Shown here in pieces: positions 1-11,461 of a stretch of DNA of 49,870 nt. The stretch is from an uncultured Flavobacteriales bacterium. GTDB taxonomy: Bacteria; Bacteroidota; Bacteroidia; Flavobacteriales; UBA1820. The stretch spans positions 1 through 49,870 of the forward strand of contig CALJDR010000062.1 in NCBI GenBank assembly GCA_938023515.1, in the 5' to 3' direction. Made by a program: the position numbers and the translations under genes. The notes beneath the pieces are model-generated. The model was given only the letters and a program-made list of their open reading frames with translations. It had not been told where the DNA came from and ran no database searches. Within the stretch, counting starts at the first letter, position 1. Every line of letters begins with the position of its first letter.

Positions 1-1930
<1,930 letters not shown>

Positions 1931-2133
1931 TCGCTAAAATTGTATCCCTTTCGGGATACCGCTACGTTCATTTTTTTGCCAAAGATTAGCGTCTTTGGCT
2001 AAACGTCTCTATTTTTACTACTACTAGTTTTCTCGTAATTCTGTCAATATGTCAATGAACTTGTTTGCGGGGTGGGCGGTGCAACTCCCGGCCTTATGGC
2101 CTTTTGTTGTCCCTGTCAATCACCCTGCGGGTG

Positions 2134-2207
2134 TGGAGGATAAGGGATTCGAACCCTTGACCCCCTGCTTGCAAAGCAGGTGCTCTAGCCAGCTGAGCTA
2201 AACCCCC
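2134..2207 (-). tRNA. tRNA-Ala (anticodon TGC)
   Basis: A 74-nt cloverleaf in the 16S-23S spacer. The anticodon arm contains CTTTGCAAG with anticodon TGC. The acceptor stem shows the G3.T70 wobble pair that identifies tRNA-Ala. The discriminator is A, and no complete CCA tail is encoded. Confidence 0.97.
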
Positions 2208-2275
2208 GTTGGTGGCTTGGTGGTCAGTCTTTCGCCCCAAGGGGCTCGTTCCTGTCCTGCCGGGGTCTCCCGGTG

Positions 2276-2349
2276 TAGTCTCAGGCAGACTTGAACTGCC
2301 GACCTCTACATTATCAGTGTAGCGCTCTAACCAGCTGAGCTATGAGACT
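2276..2349 (-). tRNA. tRNA-Ile (anticodon GAT)
   Basis: A 74-nt cloverleaf between 16S and tRNA-Ala. The acceptor arms AGTCTCA and TGAGACT pair perfectly, the anticodon loop is CTGATAA (anticodon GAT), and the discriminator is A. The order 16S-Ile-Ala-23S is the usual bacterial spacer arrangement. Confidence 0.97.
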
Positions 2350-2560
2350 GGGTGCGCAAGGGCGGTGTCTTTCTTTCCTTTTTCTTTTCTGTGCCCTTGG
2401 CATGTCTCTTTGCCCTTTTGCGTATGGATTTTTGGACGGTTCCATGATCCGTTAGGTGGGATAGCCGAACCGGGAAGGGTTCCTGTTGGTTGGGTGTCAA
2501 GGTCGAAGACGTCGTTTCCTTTTTTAGAAGAGCTTTTTTTACCCTCGCGGGTGTCTCTAT

Positions 2561-4093
<1,533 letters not shown>

Positions 4094-4343
4094 ATTTGTC
4101 CTGCTCTTCTTCCTTTTTACTGGAATTAACGTCTTGCTTGTTTTTCCTTGTTCTACGCCCTTACCAATTTTTTTGGAATTCCTTCCTTTTGTTTTGGTTC
4201 TGGCTATCTCATTCTTTCAATGAACTCTCTCGTTCTTAAGGACATTTCTGTCCTTCTTTCTACGCGCACGCCGTTCAATCCTATCTCCCGGTGGCTCGCT
4301 TAACTTCCCTCAAACCTCGCGGCCCTCGATCCGTTTGCGGGTG
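4094..4343 (-). other. rRNA operon leader
   Basis: About 250 bases between the rRNA promoter and mature 16S. No open frame looks coding here. It is T-rich on the plus strand and presumably holds the processing-stem half and antitermination signals of the precursor, but I could not pin down individual elements. Confidence 0.6.
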
Positions 4344-4376
4344 CAAAGATAATACCTTTTTTCTACCCTTTCCAAA
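4344..4376 (-). promoter_or_regulatory. rRNA operon promoter
   Basis: On the minus strand a -7 box TATCTTTG (4344-4351) is preceded by a TTTG -33 box (4373-4376), matching the Bacteroidota primary sigma consensus TTTG / TAnnTTTG with about 21 bp between them. It starts only about 18 bases after the rnc stop codon. I see no terminator in between, so rnc transcripts may run into the rRNA operon. Confidence 0.75.
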
Positions 4377-4394
4377 TAAAATCGGTAAAAAATC

Positions 4395-5132
4395 CTACTT
4401 TTTTTTATTGATTTTCCAACGAAGCTGATAATAAGCACGTTTGGAGGCCTGCTCTTCTGCCTTTTTTTTCGAATTTCCCCGCCCCTTGGACACGCAATCG
4501 CCACCGATGAACAGCCGGACGCCGAATTGGCTCTGCAAATCATCTTCCCGAACATCACATATTTCGAAGCGGAGCGACTTTTTGGCCTTTTGTGCCCATT
4601 CTATCATCAACCCCTTGTAACTGGTCACCTTATGTTCCAGCGTTTCTATATCGACGTAAGGCTTGATGAGGCGCCGCAGGATAAATTTCTGGCATCGGCT
4701 ATAGCCCCGGTCCAGATAAATAGCCCCTATTAGGGCTTCCATAGTATCGCCGAACACAGCATCCGGCAGCTTACCTTTAGGAAAGGCACATTTAATTATT
4801 TCATCCAGATGCATATCCTTCCCGATCGCGTTGAGCTGTGCCCGGCTGACGATCTTGGAGCGCATTTGGGTGAGATACCCTTCATCTCCCTGGGGGGCAT
4901 GGCGGTACAAATAATCCGCAATTACAGCCCCTAAAACAGCATCGCCGAGGTATTCTAACCGCTCGTAATTGACCTTATGCCCGAACTTATCCTTTCGGCC
5001 TAAGGAACGATGGGTAAAAGCCGCATCGTAATACTCCGGTTTATGAGGGGTAAAACCGAGGATATTTTTATAAACAAAATTCCCGCAGTCATGGCGACCG
5101 CGGGAATTAAATATTTTCTTTAAAATATCCAT
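4395..5132 (-). CDS. rnc: Ribonuclease III
   Basis: Cytoplasmic double-strand-specific endoribonuclease that cuts rRNA precursors and structured mRNAs. The 245-residue protein has the RNase III signature around residues 55-64 (ERLEYLGDAV, with the catalytic acidic residues E60 and D64) and the second acidic motif DTMEALIGA near residue 130. A C-terminal double-stranded-RNA-binding domain follows (about 170-240, ending in the KKKAEEQASKRAY helix). Length is normal for the family. It is the last gene of acpP-fabF-rnc, 27 bases after fabF, and lies directly upstream of the rRNA operon whose transcript it would process. The acpP-fabF-rnc order is common in bacteria. Confidence 0.97.
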   Translation of the reverse strand: MDILKKIFNSRGRHDCGNFVYKNILGFTPHKPEYYDAAFTHRSLGRKDKFGHKVNYERLEYLGDAVLGAVIADYLYRHAPQGDEGYLTQMRSKIVSRAQLNAIGKDMHLDEIIKCAFPKGKLPDAVFGDTMEALIGAIYLDRGYSRCQKFILRRLIKPYVDIETLEHKVTSYKGLMIEWAQKAKKSLRFEICDVREDDLQSQFGVRLFIGGDCVSKGRGNSKKKAEEQASKRAYYQLRWKINKKK

Positions 5133-5159
5133 TAAATCAAATTTTACACGCTAATGACG

Positions 5160-6413
5160 TTACTCTTCATACTTTTTGAAGAGTACGCATGCGTTGTGCC
5201 CGCCGAATCCAAACGTGTTGGACATAGCTATCTTCACATCGCGTTTTTGCGCTTTGCCGAATGTAAAATTGAGGCGGTTGTCTATCTCCGGATCGTCCGT
5301 GAAATGGTTGATCGTCGGAGGCACGATACCTTCCTTGATGGACATGATTACCGACAAGGCTTCCACTGCCCCGGCAGCGCCAAGCAAATGGCCCGTCATG
5401 GATTTGGTGGAATCGATGTTGATATTGTATGCCGCATCCCCGAACACCTCTTTAATAGCCTTGATTTCGGCAAGGTCGCCCAAAGGAGTCGAAGTTCCGT
5501 GCATATTGATCTCGTCCACTTCTTCCGGTTTCACCCCGGCATCTTCCAGGCAATTGCGCATTACCAACGCCGCACCCAATCCTTCCGGATGGGGAGCCGT
5601 CATATGGTGGGCGTCCGCGGACAGACCGCCGCCGATGAATTCAGCATAGATCTTCGCACCGCGTGCTTTGGCATGCTCCAGTTCTTCGAGAACGATACAC
5701 CCGGCGCCCTCCCCCATTACAAAGCCATCGCGGTCTTTGTCGAAAGGACGCGAAGCCGTTTTAGGATCGTCGTTGCGGGTAGACAGTGCCTGGAGGGAGT
5801 TGAACCCGCCCAAGCCCGGTTCTGCGATAGGAGCTTCCGAACCGCCGGATACGATGATATTGGCCTTGCCCAAACGGATATAGTTGAGCGCATCGATCAA
5901 CGCATTGGCTGAGGATGCACAGGCTGCCACCGTCGTAAAGTTGGGGCCCATGAAACCGTACTTGATAGATATATGACCGGCTGCGATATCGGCGATCATT
6001 TTGGGGATGAAGAACGGATTGAAACGGGGGGTTTCCCCGCCGGCTGCGAAATTCATCACTTCCTGGTGGAAGGTCAGAAGTCCGCCGATACCCGAACCCC
6101 ATATTACGCCTATACGCGTAAGGTCTTCTTTTTCAAGATCGAGCCCGGAATCCTTGATCCCTTCTTCAGCCGCCACCATGGCGTACTGGGCATAGGGATC
6201 CATTTTACGGGCCTCTTTGCGGTCGATGAACTGATTGATATCAAAGTCCTTGATCTCGCATGCAAAATGGGTCTTGAATTTCGACGCATCGAAATGAGTA
6301 ATGGGCCCTGCCCCGCTCACCCCTTCGACCAGCCCTTTCCATGTCTGGGGAGCCGTATTGCCGAGTGGTGTAAGCGCGCCGAGGCCCGTTACCACTACTC
6401 TTTTAAGTTCCAT
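5160..6413 (-). CDS. fabF: Beta-ketoacyl-ACP synthase II
   Basis: Condensing enzyme of type II fatty acid synthesis: it joins malonyl-ACP to an acyl chain and releases CO2. At 417 residues it has full family length. The Cys-His-His catalytic triad is visible: the nucleophile Cys in TVAACASSANAL, His in MHGTSTPLGD, and His in KSMTGHLLGAAGA. The C-terminal NTFGFGGHN motif is also present. It lies 21 bases downstream of acpP, whose product carries its substrates, and 27 bases upstream of rnc, so the three genes form one operon. The ATG at 6413 opens on the typical N-terminus MELKRVVVTGLG. Confidence 0.98.
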   Translation of the reverse strand: MELKRVVVTGLGALTPLGNTAPQTWKGLVEGVSGAGPITHFDASKFKTHFACEIKDFDINQFIDRKEARKMDPYAQYAMVAAEEGIKDSGLDLEKEDLTRIGVIWGSGIGGLLTFHQEVMNFAAGGETPRFNPFFIPKMIADIAAGHISIKYGFMGPNFTTVAACASSANALIDALNYIRLGKANIIVSGGSEAPIAEPGLGGFNSLQALSTRNDDPKTASRPFDKDRDGFVMGEGAGCIVLEELEHAKARGAKIYAEFIGGGLSADAHHMTAPHPEGLGAALVMRNCLEDAGVKPEEVDEINMHGTSTPLGDLAEIKAIKEVFGDAAYNINIDSTKSMTGHLLGAAGAVEALSVIMSIKEGIVPPTINHFTDDPEIDNRLNFTFGKAQKRDVKIAMSNTFGFGGHNACVLFKKYEE

Positions 6414-6434
6414 AATCTTCTCTTTGCGAGGGGA

Positions 6435-6674
6435 TTATTTCTTCTGCTGTTCCTCGATATAATTGATTACCTGACCTACGGTAGTGATATTTTCGGCCTG
6501 GTCATCAGGAATCTGGATGTCGAACTCCTTCTCAAACTCCATGATAAGCTCAACCGTGTCAAGCGAATCCGCTCCAAGGTCGTTTGTGAAACTGGCCTCG
6601 GGAGTTACTTCGTTTTCATCAACTCCGAGTTTGTCTACGATAATAGCTTTTACTCTTGATGCAATGTCAGACAT
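6435..6674 (-). CDS. acpP: Acyl carrier protein
   Basis: Small acidic carrier that holds growing acyl chains on a 4'-phosphopantetheine arm during fatty acid synthesis. The 79-residue protein has the attachment motif GADSLDTVEL with the modified serine at residue 37. Its size and acidity match bacterial AcpP. It is the first gene of acpP-fabF-rnc, with a promoter candidate about 30 bases upstream. Confidence 0.98.
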   Translation of the reverse strand: MSDIASRVKAIIVDKLGVDENEVTPEASFTNDLGADSLDTVELIMEFEKEFDIQIPDDQAENITTVGQVINYIEEQQKK

Positions 6675-6704
6675 AATGGTTTAATGTTTTAATGTTTCAG
6701 CCAG

Positions 6705-6712
6705 CAAATTTA
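6705..6712 (-). promoter_or_regulatory. Candidate -7 box of the acpP operon
   Basis: Minus-strand TAAATTTG matches TAnnTTTG exactly, about 30 bases upstream of the acpP start. A TTG-containing stretch lies about 22 bases further upstream, so the -33 box is weaker than consensus. Confidence 0.55.
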
Positions 6713-6856
6713 CTCAAAACTTTTACTATTCCCACAACAATCCCCTCAAATCTTAACTCGATTTTATCCGAACGCTTCATTATCCCATTGTAAAACACGC
6801 CATTAACTCAAAAAAATATTTAGAAAAATTATTAACTTACCTCTTGTAAATCACAA

Positions 6857-6892
6857 GCTTTTTGTGTTTTTTTGCTTTGAAAAACAAAAAGC
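6857..6892. repeat. Inverted repeat in front of purN
   Basis: The arms GCTTTTTGT (6857-6865) and ACAAAAAGC (6884-6892) are perfect 9-bp complements separated by 18 bases, ending 22 bases before the purN start. It could be an operator or a 5' UTR hairpin. Nothing identifies a binding partner. Confidence 0.5.
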
Positions 6893-6914
6893 ATACCTTA
6901 CAACAACCACTAAA

Positions 6915-7481
6915 ATGAAACGCATAGCCGTTTTCGCCTCGGGTTCGGGCACCAATGCCGAAAACCTGATCAATTATTTCCGTCAAAATGACGGAGCAGA
7001 TGTTTCCCTCGTCTTAACGGACAACCCCAAGGCCCGCGTCCTGGAACGGGCGGCCAAATATTCCGTGCCCACTGTCACTTTCTCCCGGGAGGAGTTGCGC
7101 GAAGGGAAAGTACTCGACAAACTGGTGAAGAACAAAATAGACTTCATCGTACTGGCCGGGTTCCTCAGCCTGGTCCCCCGCGGGATCACCGAACATTACC
7201 AGGGGCGTATCGTCAATATCCATCCGGCATTGCTGCCCGCCTACGGAGGCAAAGGGATGTACGGAATGAAAGTACACCAGGCCGTCATCGACGCCGGCGA
7301 AGAGGAATCGGGGATCACCATCCACTATGTCAACGAGAATTACGACGACGGGGATATCGTATTCCAGGCCCGTACGGAAGTTTTCGGGGACGACACCCCG
7401 GAAGACCTGGCCGAACGGGTCCACGCATTGGAGTACAAATATTATCCGCAGGTGGTGGACGACCTGGTATCGGCCCTCTGA
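6915..7481 (+). CDS. purN: Phosphoribosylglycinamide formyltransferase
   Basis: Formyl-tetrahydrofolate-dependent transfer of a formyl group to GAR, the third step of purine synthesis, in the cytoplasm. The 188-residue protein starts MKRIAVFASGSGTN, the family's phosphate-binding N-terminus. It carries the catalytic region NIHPALLPAYGGKGMYG with the active-site Asn and His, and the downstream Asp in NYDDGDIV. I chose the ATG at 6915 because the preceding in-frame codons lie inside the AT-rich inverted-repeat region and precede the conserved N-terminus. It is transcribed divergently from acpP. Confidence 0.96.
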   Translation: MKRIAVFASGSGTNAENLINYFRQNDGADVSLVLTDNPKARVLERAAKYSVPTVTFSREELREGKVLDKLVKNKIDFIVLAGFLSLVPRGITEHYQGRIVNIHPALLPAYGGKGMYGMKVHQAVIDAGEEESGITIHYVNENYDDGDIVFQARTEVFGDDTPEDLAERVHALEYKYYPQVVDDLVSAL

Positions 7482-7526
7482 GGACCTCCCCGAAAGTTTT
7501 TGTATTTTTTACCATACTTTTAATAC

Positions 7527-7555
7527 TTTGTGTTGAAAGTAAAATGCTATTTTTG
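7527..7555 (+). promoter_or_regulatory. Promoter for the secreted-protein gene at 7586
   Basis: TTTG at 7527-7530 and TATTTTTG at 7548-7555 fit the phylum consensus with 17 bp between them, about 30 bases upstream of the next start codon. It lies in the purN downstream region, so the 7586 gene probably has its own transcript. Confidence 0.6.
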
Positions 7556-7585
7556 TGACATAATCAAATCCTTATAGGCACTGAC

Positions 7586-8254
7586 ATGACCTATCACTTG
7601 TCCGGCATCCGTAAAATGATCCTCTCGGCGGCGCTCTTCGCACTGCCGGCAGTGCTTTTTGCCCAGAGCGACGCGGACAGTACAGCCACCTATTTCAACC
7701 CGAACACCGGGCAGGCCTCCGAACATTTCGGAAAAATGTCCCGCCGCAAGGCTTCCTACCAAGTAAATATGGAAGGATATGTCGGCGGACGGAAGAACAA
7801 TACCGCCTGGGGATTCAACACCTCGGCCCAAGTCACGGCGCCCGTCAGCAAAAAAGTGGACGTCACCGCCGGGATCAGCGTCATGCAATCCTATTATAAC
7901 GGGGCGGACTTTATCCCCTGGAGCGTTATTACCGATGGACGCCCTTCTAAACGGTTCAATACGACTGATGCCATCGCATACGCGGCTATCGCTTACTATG
8001 TCAACTCCCGCCTGACACTCCATGCATCGGGATTCATCAATATGGCCGACAGCGGCAATCCCTTCATTCCCAAAAAAGGATTCTCGTTCGGGGCCGACTA
8101 CCGCCTTTCGGACCGGGCCATGCTCAGCTTCAACTGCTCCTATATAGAAGGTGGGATGCCCTATGGGTACGGTTATTACGGATACCCGGGCATGGGAAGT
8201 TTCATGTACAGCTCCATGCACAATCCCTGGAACCGCCCGGGCTATTGGATGTAG
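7586..8254 (+). CDS. Small secreted, probably outer-membrane beta-strand protein
   Basis: I do not recognise a named family. The 222-residue product has an N-terminal signal peptide (hydrophobic stretch ILSAALFALPAVLFAQ, cleavage after about residue 27). Alternating hydrophobic and polar segments follow (VNMEGYVGG, GFNTSAQVTAPVSKKVDVTAGISVM, LTLHASGFINM, FSFGADYRLSDRAMLSFNCSY), as expected for a small beta-barrel in the outer membrane. The C-terminus is very rich in Tyr, Gly, Met and Pro and ends in Met rather than the usual Phe. An internal Met at residue 11 (7616) would also leave an intact signal peptide. Function unknown. Confidence 0.8.
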   Translation: MTYHLSGIRKMILSAALFALPAVLFAQSDADSTATYFNPNTGQASEHFGKMSRRKASYQVNMEGYVGGRKNNTAWGFNTSAQVTAPVSKKVDVTAGISVMQSYYNGADFIPWSVITDGRPSKRFNTTDAIAYAAIAYYVNSRLTLHASGFINMADSGNPFIPKKGFSFGADYRLSDRAMLSFNCSYIEGGMPYGYGYYGYPGMGSFMYSSMHNPWNRPGYWM

Positions 8255-8279
8255 CCCCGGCTTTCAAAATTTTTTCCAA

Positions 8280-8660
8280 ATGATGAAAACGCTGCTCTAC
8301 TGTCCGGACCTGGACCGGGCCTACATTATTAAAGGCCATCTGGAAAGCGAAGGAATTACTGCCGAAGTAGTCAATCAGAGCATCGCTACCCTTTCCCTTA
8401 CCCCGGACCTGGAACGGGAAGGGATCCGCATCCTGGTAGACGAGGCCGATTTCGAACGCGCTGCGCAAATTGTGGAAAGCGTATACCCTCCGAAAAGCCC
8501 GGAAAAGATATTATGCCCCTTCTGCCACTCCGCAGACACCTCTATAGCCGACGCCGCGGACGTAAATCCCCTGGTGGAAACCATCCGGCGTATCTTTTAC
8601 GGCGAACGCCAAAAGTATGTATGCCATCACTGCGGGCGTACCTTTTATAAAAAGGTGTAA
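8280..8660 (+). CDS. DUF2007-like domain protein with C-terminal zinc ribbon
   Basis: A 126-residue cytoplasmic protein. Residues 1-70 (MKTLLYCPD...AYIIKGHLESEGITAEVVNQ) resemble the small alpha/beta DUF2007 'putative signal transducing' domain, which often opens with a strand followed by a helix that spans a ligand. Residues 78-122 contain two Cys pairs, CPFC and CHHC, that would bind one zinc. The start at 8280 is the first ATG of an ATGATG pair 25 bases after the previous stop. No partner gene is obvious, and the role is unknown. Confidence 0.82.
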   Translation: MMKTLLYCPDLDRAYIIKGHLESEGITAEVVNQSIATLSLTPDLEREGIRILVDEADFERAAQIVESVYPPKSPEKILCPFCHSADTSIADAADVNPLVETIRRIFYGERQKYVCHHCGRTFYKKV

Positions 8661-8710
8661 CTTTTAGTCTCTCCGGCCGCCCTTTCCCGGGAAAAATACG
8701 CGGGTCTTCG

Positions 8711-8718
8711 TATATTTG
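8711..8718 (+). promoter_or_regulatory. Candidate -7 box for the NamZ-like gene
   Basis: TATATTTG matches TAnnTTTG and sits 54 bases before the ATG at 8773. It overlaps a possible TTG start codon at 8716, which argues that translation starts at 8773. The -33 region is weak. Confidence 0.5.
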
Positions 8719-8772
8719 GAGCGTGTTTGGCGACCGCCGAACTCCAAACGAGATATCATACCTTTATTATTT

Positions 8773-9879
8773 ATGGAAAACACTCCGATAACCCCCGCCG
8801 CCGAGCGGCCGGAAGAATACCTGCACCGGCTCCGGGGCAAACGCGTGGCTTTTGTAGGCAACCAAACGTCCTCCGTACGGGGACAGCACACATTGGATTT
8901 CCTGCGGGAGAACGGCATCGAAGTCATCAAAATATTCGGTCCCGAACACGGTTTCCGCGATATGGCGGACGATGCGACCCCGGTCAAGGATAAGATCGAT
9001 ACGGCTACCGGATTGCCAGTGATCTCCCTTTTCGGCGACATCGAAAAGCCGACCGCCGAACATTTGCGGGATATCGAAGTCTTCGTATACGACATCCAGG
9101 ATACGGGTGTACGGTTTTATACCTATATCTCGACCTTGAGTTTCATCATGGAGGCAGCCGGCGAGGCGGGCATCCCCGTAGTCGTGTTGGACCGTCCGAA
9201 CCCCAACGGCCATTATGTGGACGGGAACATCCTCGACCCGGCTTTTTCGTCGTTCGTCGGGCGGCACTGTGTGCCTATCGTCTATGGGATGACCGTGGGC
9301 GAGTATGCCCGGATGATGAACGGCGAAGGATGGCTCGGAGGAGGCGTGAAATGCGAGCTGGAGGTCGTTCCGCTGGCCGGATACGACCATTCCCTGCCGT
9401 ACAGCCTGCCCATCAAGCCTTCCCCCAATATGCCGGACGACAAGGCCGTCAACCTGTATCCGAGCACCTGCTTTTTCGAAGGCACGGCCCTGAACGAAGG
9501 GCGCGGCACCGACAAACCGTTCAAGGTATTCGGCTCGCCGCTGCTGCCCGAGACTGGATTCTCGTACATCCCGATGCCTACTGCCGGAGCCTCCGAGCCC
9601 CGTTTCAAAGGGCAGGTGTGCCACGGGATGGACCTTTCGGACTACCCCGAAAGGCTTGCCCGGGTAAACTTCGAATGGATCATCTGGGCCTATAACCTCT
9701 ACCCGGAGAAACGGAAGTTCTTTATCCCGTTCTTCAACAACCTGGCCGGCGGCACGACGATTAAAAACCAAATCGTCTCCGGGCTGTCCGCTGCCGATAT
9801 CTCCGCCTCGTGGGCCGAAGGCCTGAAACGGTTTAAGGAAATACGCTCCCGGTACCTCATCTACCCGGATTTCGAATAA
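8773..9879 (+). CDS. namZ: DUF1343 / NamZ-type exo-beta-N-acetylmuramidase
   Basis: The family removes N-acetylmuramic acid from the non-reducing end of peptidoglycan fragments during cell-wall recycling. The 368-residue protein has the conserved opening RGKRVAFVGNQTSS, the active-site region KIFGPEHGFR, YDIQDTGVRFYTYISTL, LDRPNPNGHYVDG and the substrate-pocket stretch YPSTCFFEGTALNEGRGTDKPF. I chose the ATG at 8773 because upstream in-frame codons overlap a promoter box. With that start there is no signal peptide, whereas many family members are secreted; this one would be cytoplasmic or mis-started. It is followed after 18 bases by a flippase gene on the same strand. Confidence 0.9.
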   Translation: MENTPITPAAERPEEYLHRLRGKRVAFVGNQTSSVRGQHTLDFLRENGIEVIKIFGPEHGFRDMADDATPVKDKIDTATGLPVISLFGDIEKPTAEHLRDIEVFVYDIQDTGVRFYTYISTLSFIMEAAGEAGIPVVVLDRPNPNGHYVDGNILDPAFSSFVGRHCVPIVYGMTVGEYARMMNGEGWLGGGVKCELEVVPLAGYDHSLPYSLPIKPSPNMPDDKAVNLYPSTCFFEGTALNEGRGTDKPFKVFGSPLLPETGFSYIPMPTAGASEPRFKGQVCHGMDLSDYPERLARVNFEWIIWAYNLYPEKRKFFIPFFNNLAGGTTIKNQIVSGLSAADISASWAEGLKRFKEIRSRYLIYPDFE

Positions 9880-9897
9880 TTACCGCCGCATCCTGCT

Positions 9898-11382
9898 ATG
9901 GGCATCATCATCCGCCAGTCGTTCTGGAATATGGTCGTCACTTACGCCGGGTTCGCCCTGGGTGCGGTCAATACCCTTTTTCTTTACACCAATTTCTTTT
10001 CTACGGAAAACTATGGGCTCGTCATGTCGCTGGTATCCACGGCAGCTATCGTCATGCCGTTCATCGCCGCTGGAATGAACAACGCCCTGGTGCGTTTCCT
10101 CCCGCTGGAAAAAGATAAAGACCGCCTGCTTTCCTTCACGCTGTTCATCCCGGCGATGATTTTCGTGGTACTGGGCGTAGCCGTATATGCCAAAGGCGGC
10201 TCCCTGGCCGATTTCTTCCCGCAGGGAGAGGTCATCCGGGACTTCGTACCGCTGGTATTCTGGATCGCGGCCTTTTCGGCGTTCTTCGAAGTGTTCTTCG
10301 GCTATGCGCAAGCCCATATGCGTTCCACAGAAGGCGTTTTCCTGCGGGAAATGTTCTACCGCATCGCCACGACAATCCTGCTTTTTTCCGTGCATTTCGG
10401 CTGGTTGGGCGAGATCGAATTCTGCTACTGGCTTACCGGGTCGTTCGCCCTGCGCTTTCTCATCATGGCTTGGGTAGCCTACCGGTGCCGTCCGTTCCGC
10501 CTGAAGACGTTCGAATTCAAAAAATACCGGAAGATCATCTCTTACGGGCTGTTTTCCTCGATGGGCATGGCGATCTGGGCAGCCTTGCTGGAGTTCGATA
10601 AATCCATCCTCCCGTTTTTCGAGAGCCTCACCACGACCGCTTACTATACCACCGCCGTATTTATCGGAATGGCGGTCGCCGTGCCGTATCGTTCGCTGTA
10701 CCAGATAGCCAACCCGATACTGGCCAAAGCGATCGCCGAAAAGGACGTAGCGAAGCAGAACGAACTGTCGATGAAATCGTCAATGAACTCGCTCATCCTC
10801 TGTGGAGGGATCTTCCTGCTGATAAACTGCAACATACACGACATATACCGCCTGATCCCCCCCGGCTATCAGGTAGGGGCGACCGTCGTGCTGGTGATCA
10901 GCCTGGCCAAACTCTTCGATTCCATATCGGGTCTGGCCGGTTCTTTCATCGTCTATTCCAAATATTTCCGGTGGGACCTTGTCTTCTCTTTCTGCCTGAT
11001 GGGGGCCATCATCGGGTCTAATTTTTATTTCATTCCCCGCTGGGGAATGAACGGCGCCGCCGTGGCAACCCTGGTATCCCTGGTGGTGATCAATTCGCTG
11101 CGCATCGGCTTCGTTTACCTGAAAACGGGGCATTTCCCGTTCCGGCTCAACACGCTGGTACTGGCCGGGGTCATCGCCGTGTTCTACCTCGTATTCTCCT
11201 ACTGGGATATGGCCCTGGGCAGCGGCATAGTCGCGGCCTTGGGAACCATCATCCTCAAATCATTGGTCATCACCGTTCTGTTCGGCTGGATCGTATACAA
11301 AGGCCATTTTTCCCCCGAGCTTTCGGAGCTCCTGCGTACCGGCGCATCGAAAGTCACAGGCCTGTGGAAGAAAAAAGATTAA
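9898..11382 (+). CDS. MOP-superfamily polysaccharide/lipid flippase (Wzx-like)
   Basis: A 494-residue inner-membrane protein with about 14 predicted hydrophobic segments running the whole length. The N-terminus WNMVVTYAGFALGAVNTLF and the segment STENYGLVMSLVSTAAIV are typical of the polysaccharide-synthesis MATE/Wzx flippases that move lipid-linked sugars across the membrane. No glycosyltransferase genes are nearby, so the substrate is unknown. It lies 18 bases after the NamZ-type gene and ends in a strong terminator, so the two may be co-transcribed. A cell-wall or envelope link is an inference from that neighbour only. Confidence 0.88.
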   Translation: MGIIIRQSFWNMVVTYAGFALGAVNTLFLYTNFFSTENYGLVMSLVSTAAIVMPFIAAGMNNALVRFLPLEKDKDRLLSFTLFIPAMIFVVLGVAVYAKGGSLADFFPQGEVIRDFVPLVFWIAAFSAFFEVFFGYAQAHMRSTEGVFLREMFYRIATTILLFSVHFGWLGEIEFCYWLTGSFALRFLIMAWVAYRCRPFRLKTFEFKKYRKIISYGLFSSMGMAIWAALLEFDKSILPFFESLTTTAYYTTAVFIGMAVAVPYRSLYQIANPILAKAIAEKDVAKQNELSMKSSMNSLILCGGIFLLINCNIHDIYRLIPPGYQVGATVVLVISLAKLFDSISGLAGSFIVYSKYFRWDLVFSFCLMGAIIGSNFYFIPRWGMNGAAVATLVSLVVINSLRIGFVYLKTGHFPFRLNTLVLAGVIAVFYLVFSYWDMALGSGIVAALGTIILKSLVITVLFGWIVYKGHFSPELSELLRTGASKVTGLWKKKD

Positions 11383-11400
11383 GCTAAGTCGTCTCCTATA

Positions 11401-11438
11401 AAACAAAAGAGCGCGGATACCCGCGCTCTTTTGTTTTT
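11401..11438. terminator. Bidirectional intrinsic terminator
   Basis: A perfect 16-bp hairpin with an ATAC loop (arms AAACAAAAGAGCGCGG and CCGCGCTCTTTTGTTT), with A-rich and T-rich tails. It lies between the convergent flippase gene and the nuclease-fusion gene and can serve both. Confidence 0.92.
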
Positions 11439-11461
11439 ATTCCGCTCCCGGAAAATGCATT

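Noticed and set aside
2540..2556. ACCC-GCGAGGGT-type hairpin just after 16S as a terminator
   Set aside because: It is followed by A rather than T on the transcribed strand and lies inside the rRNA spacer; a processing element is more likely.
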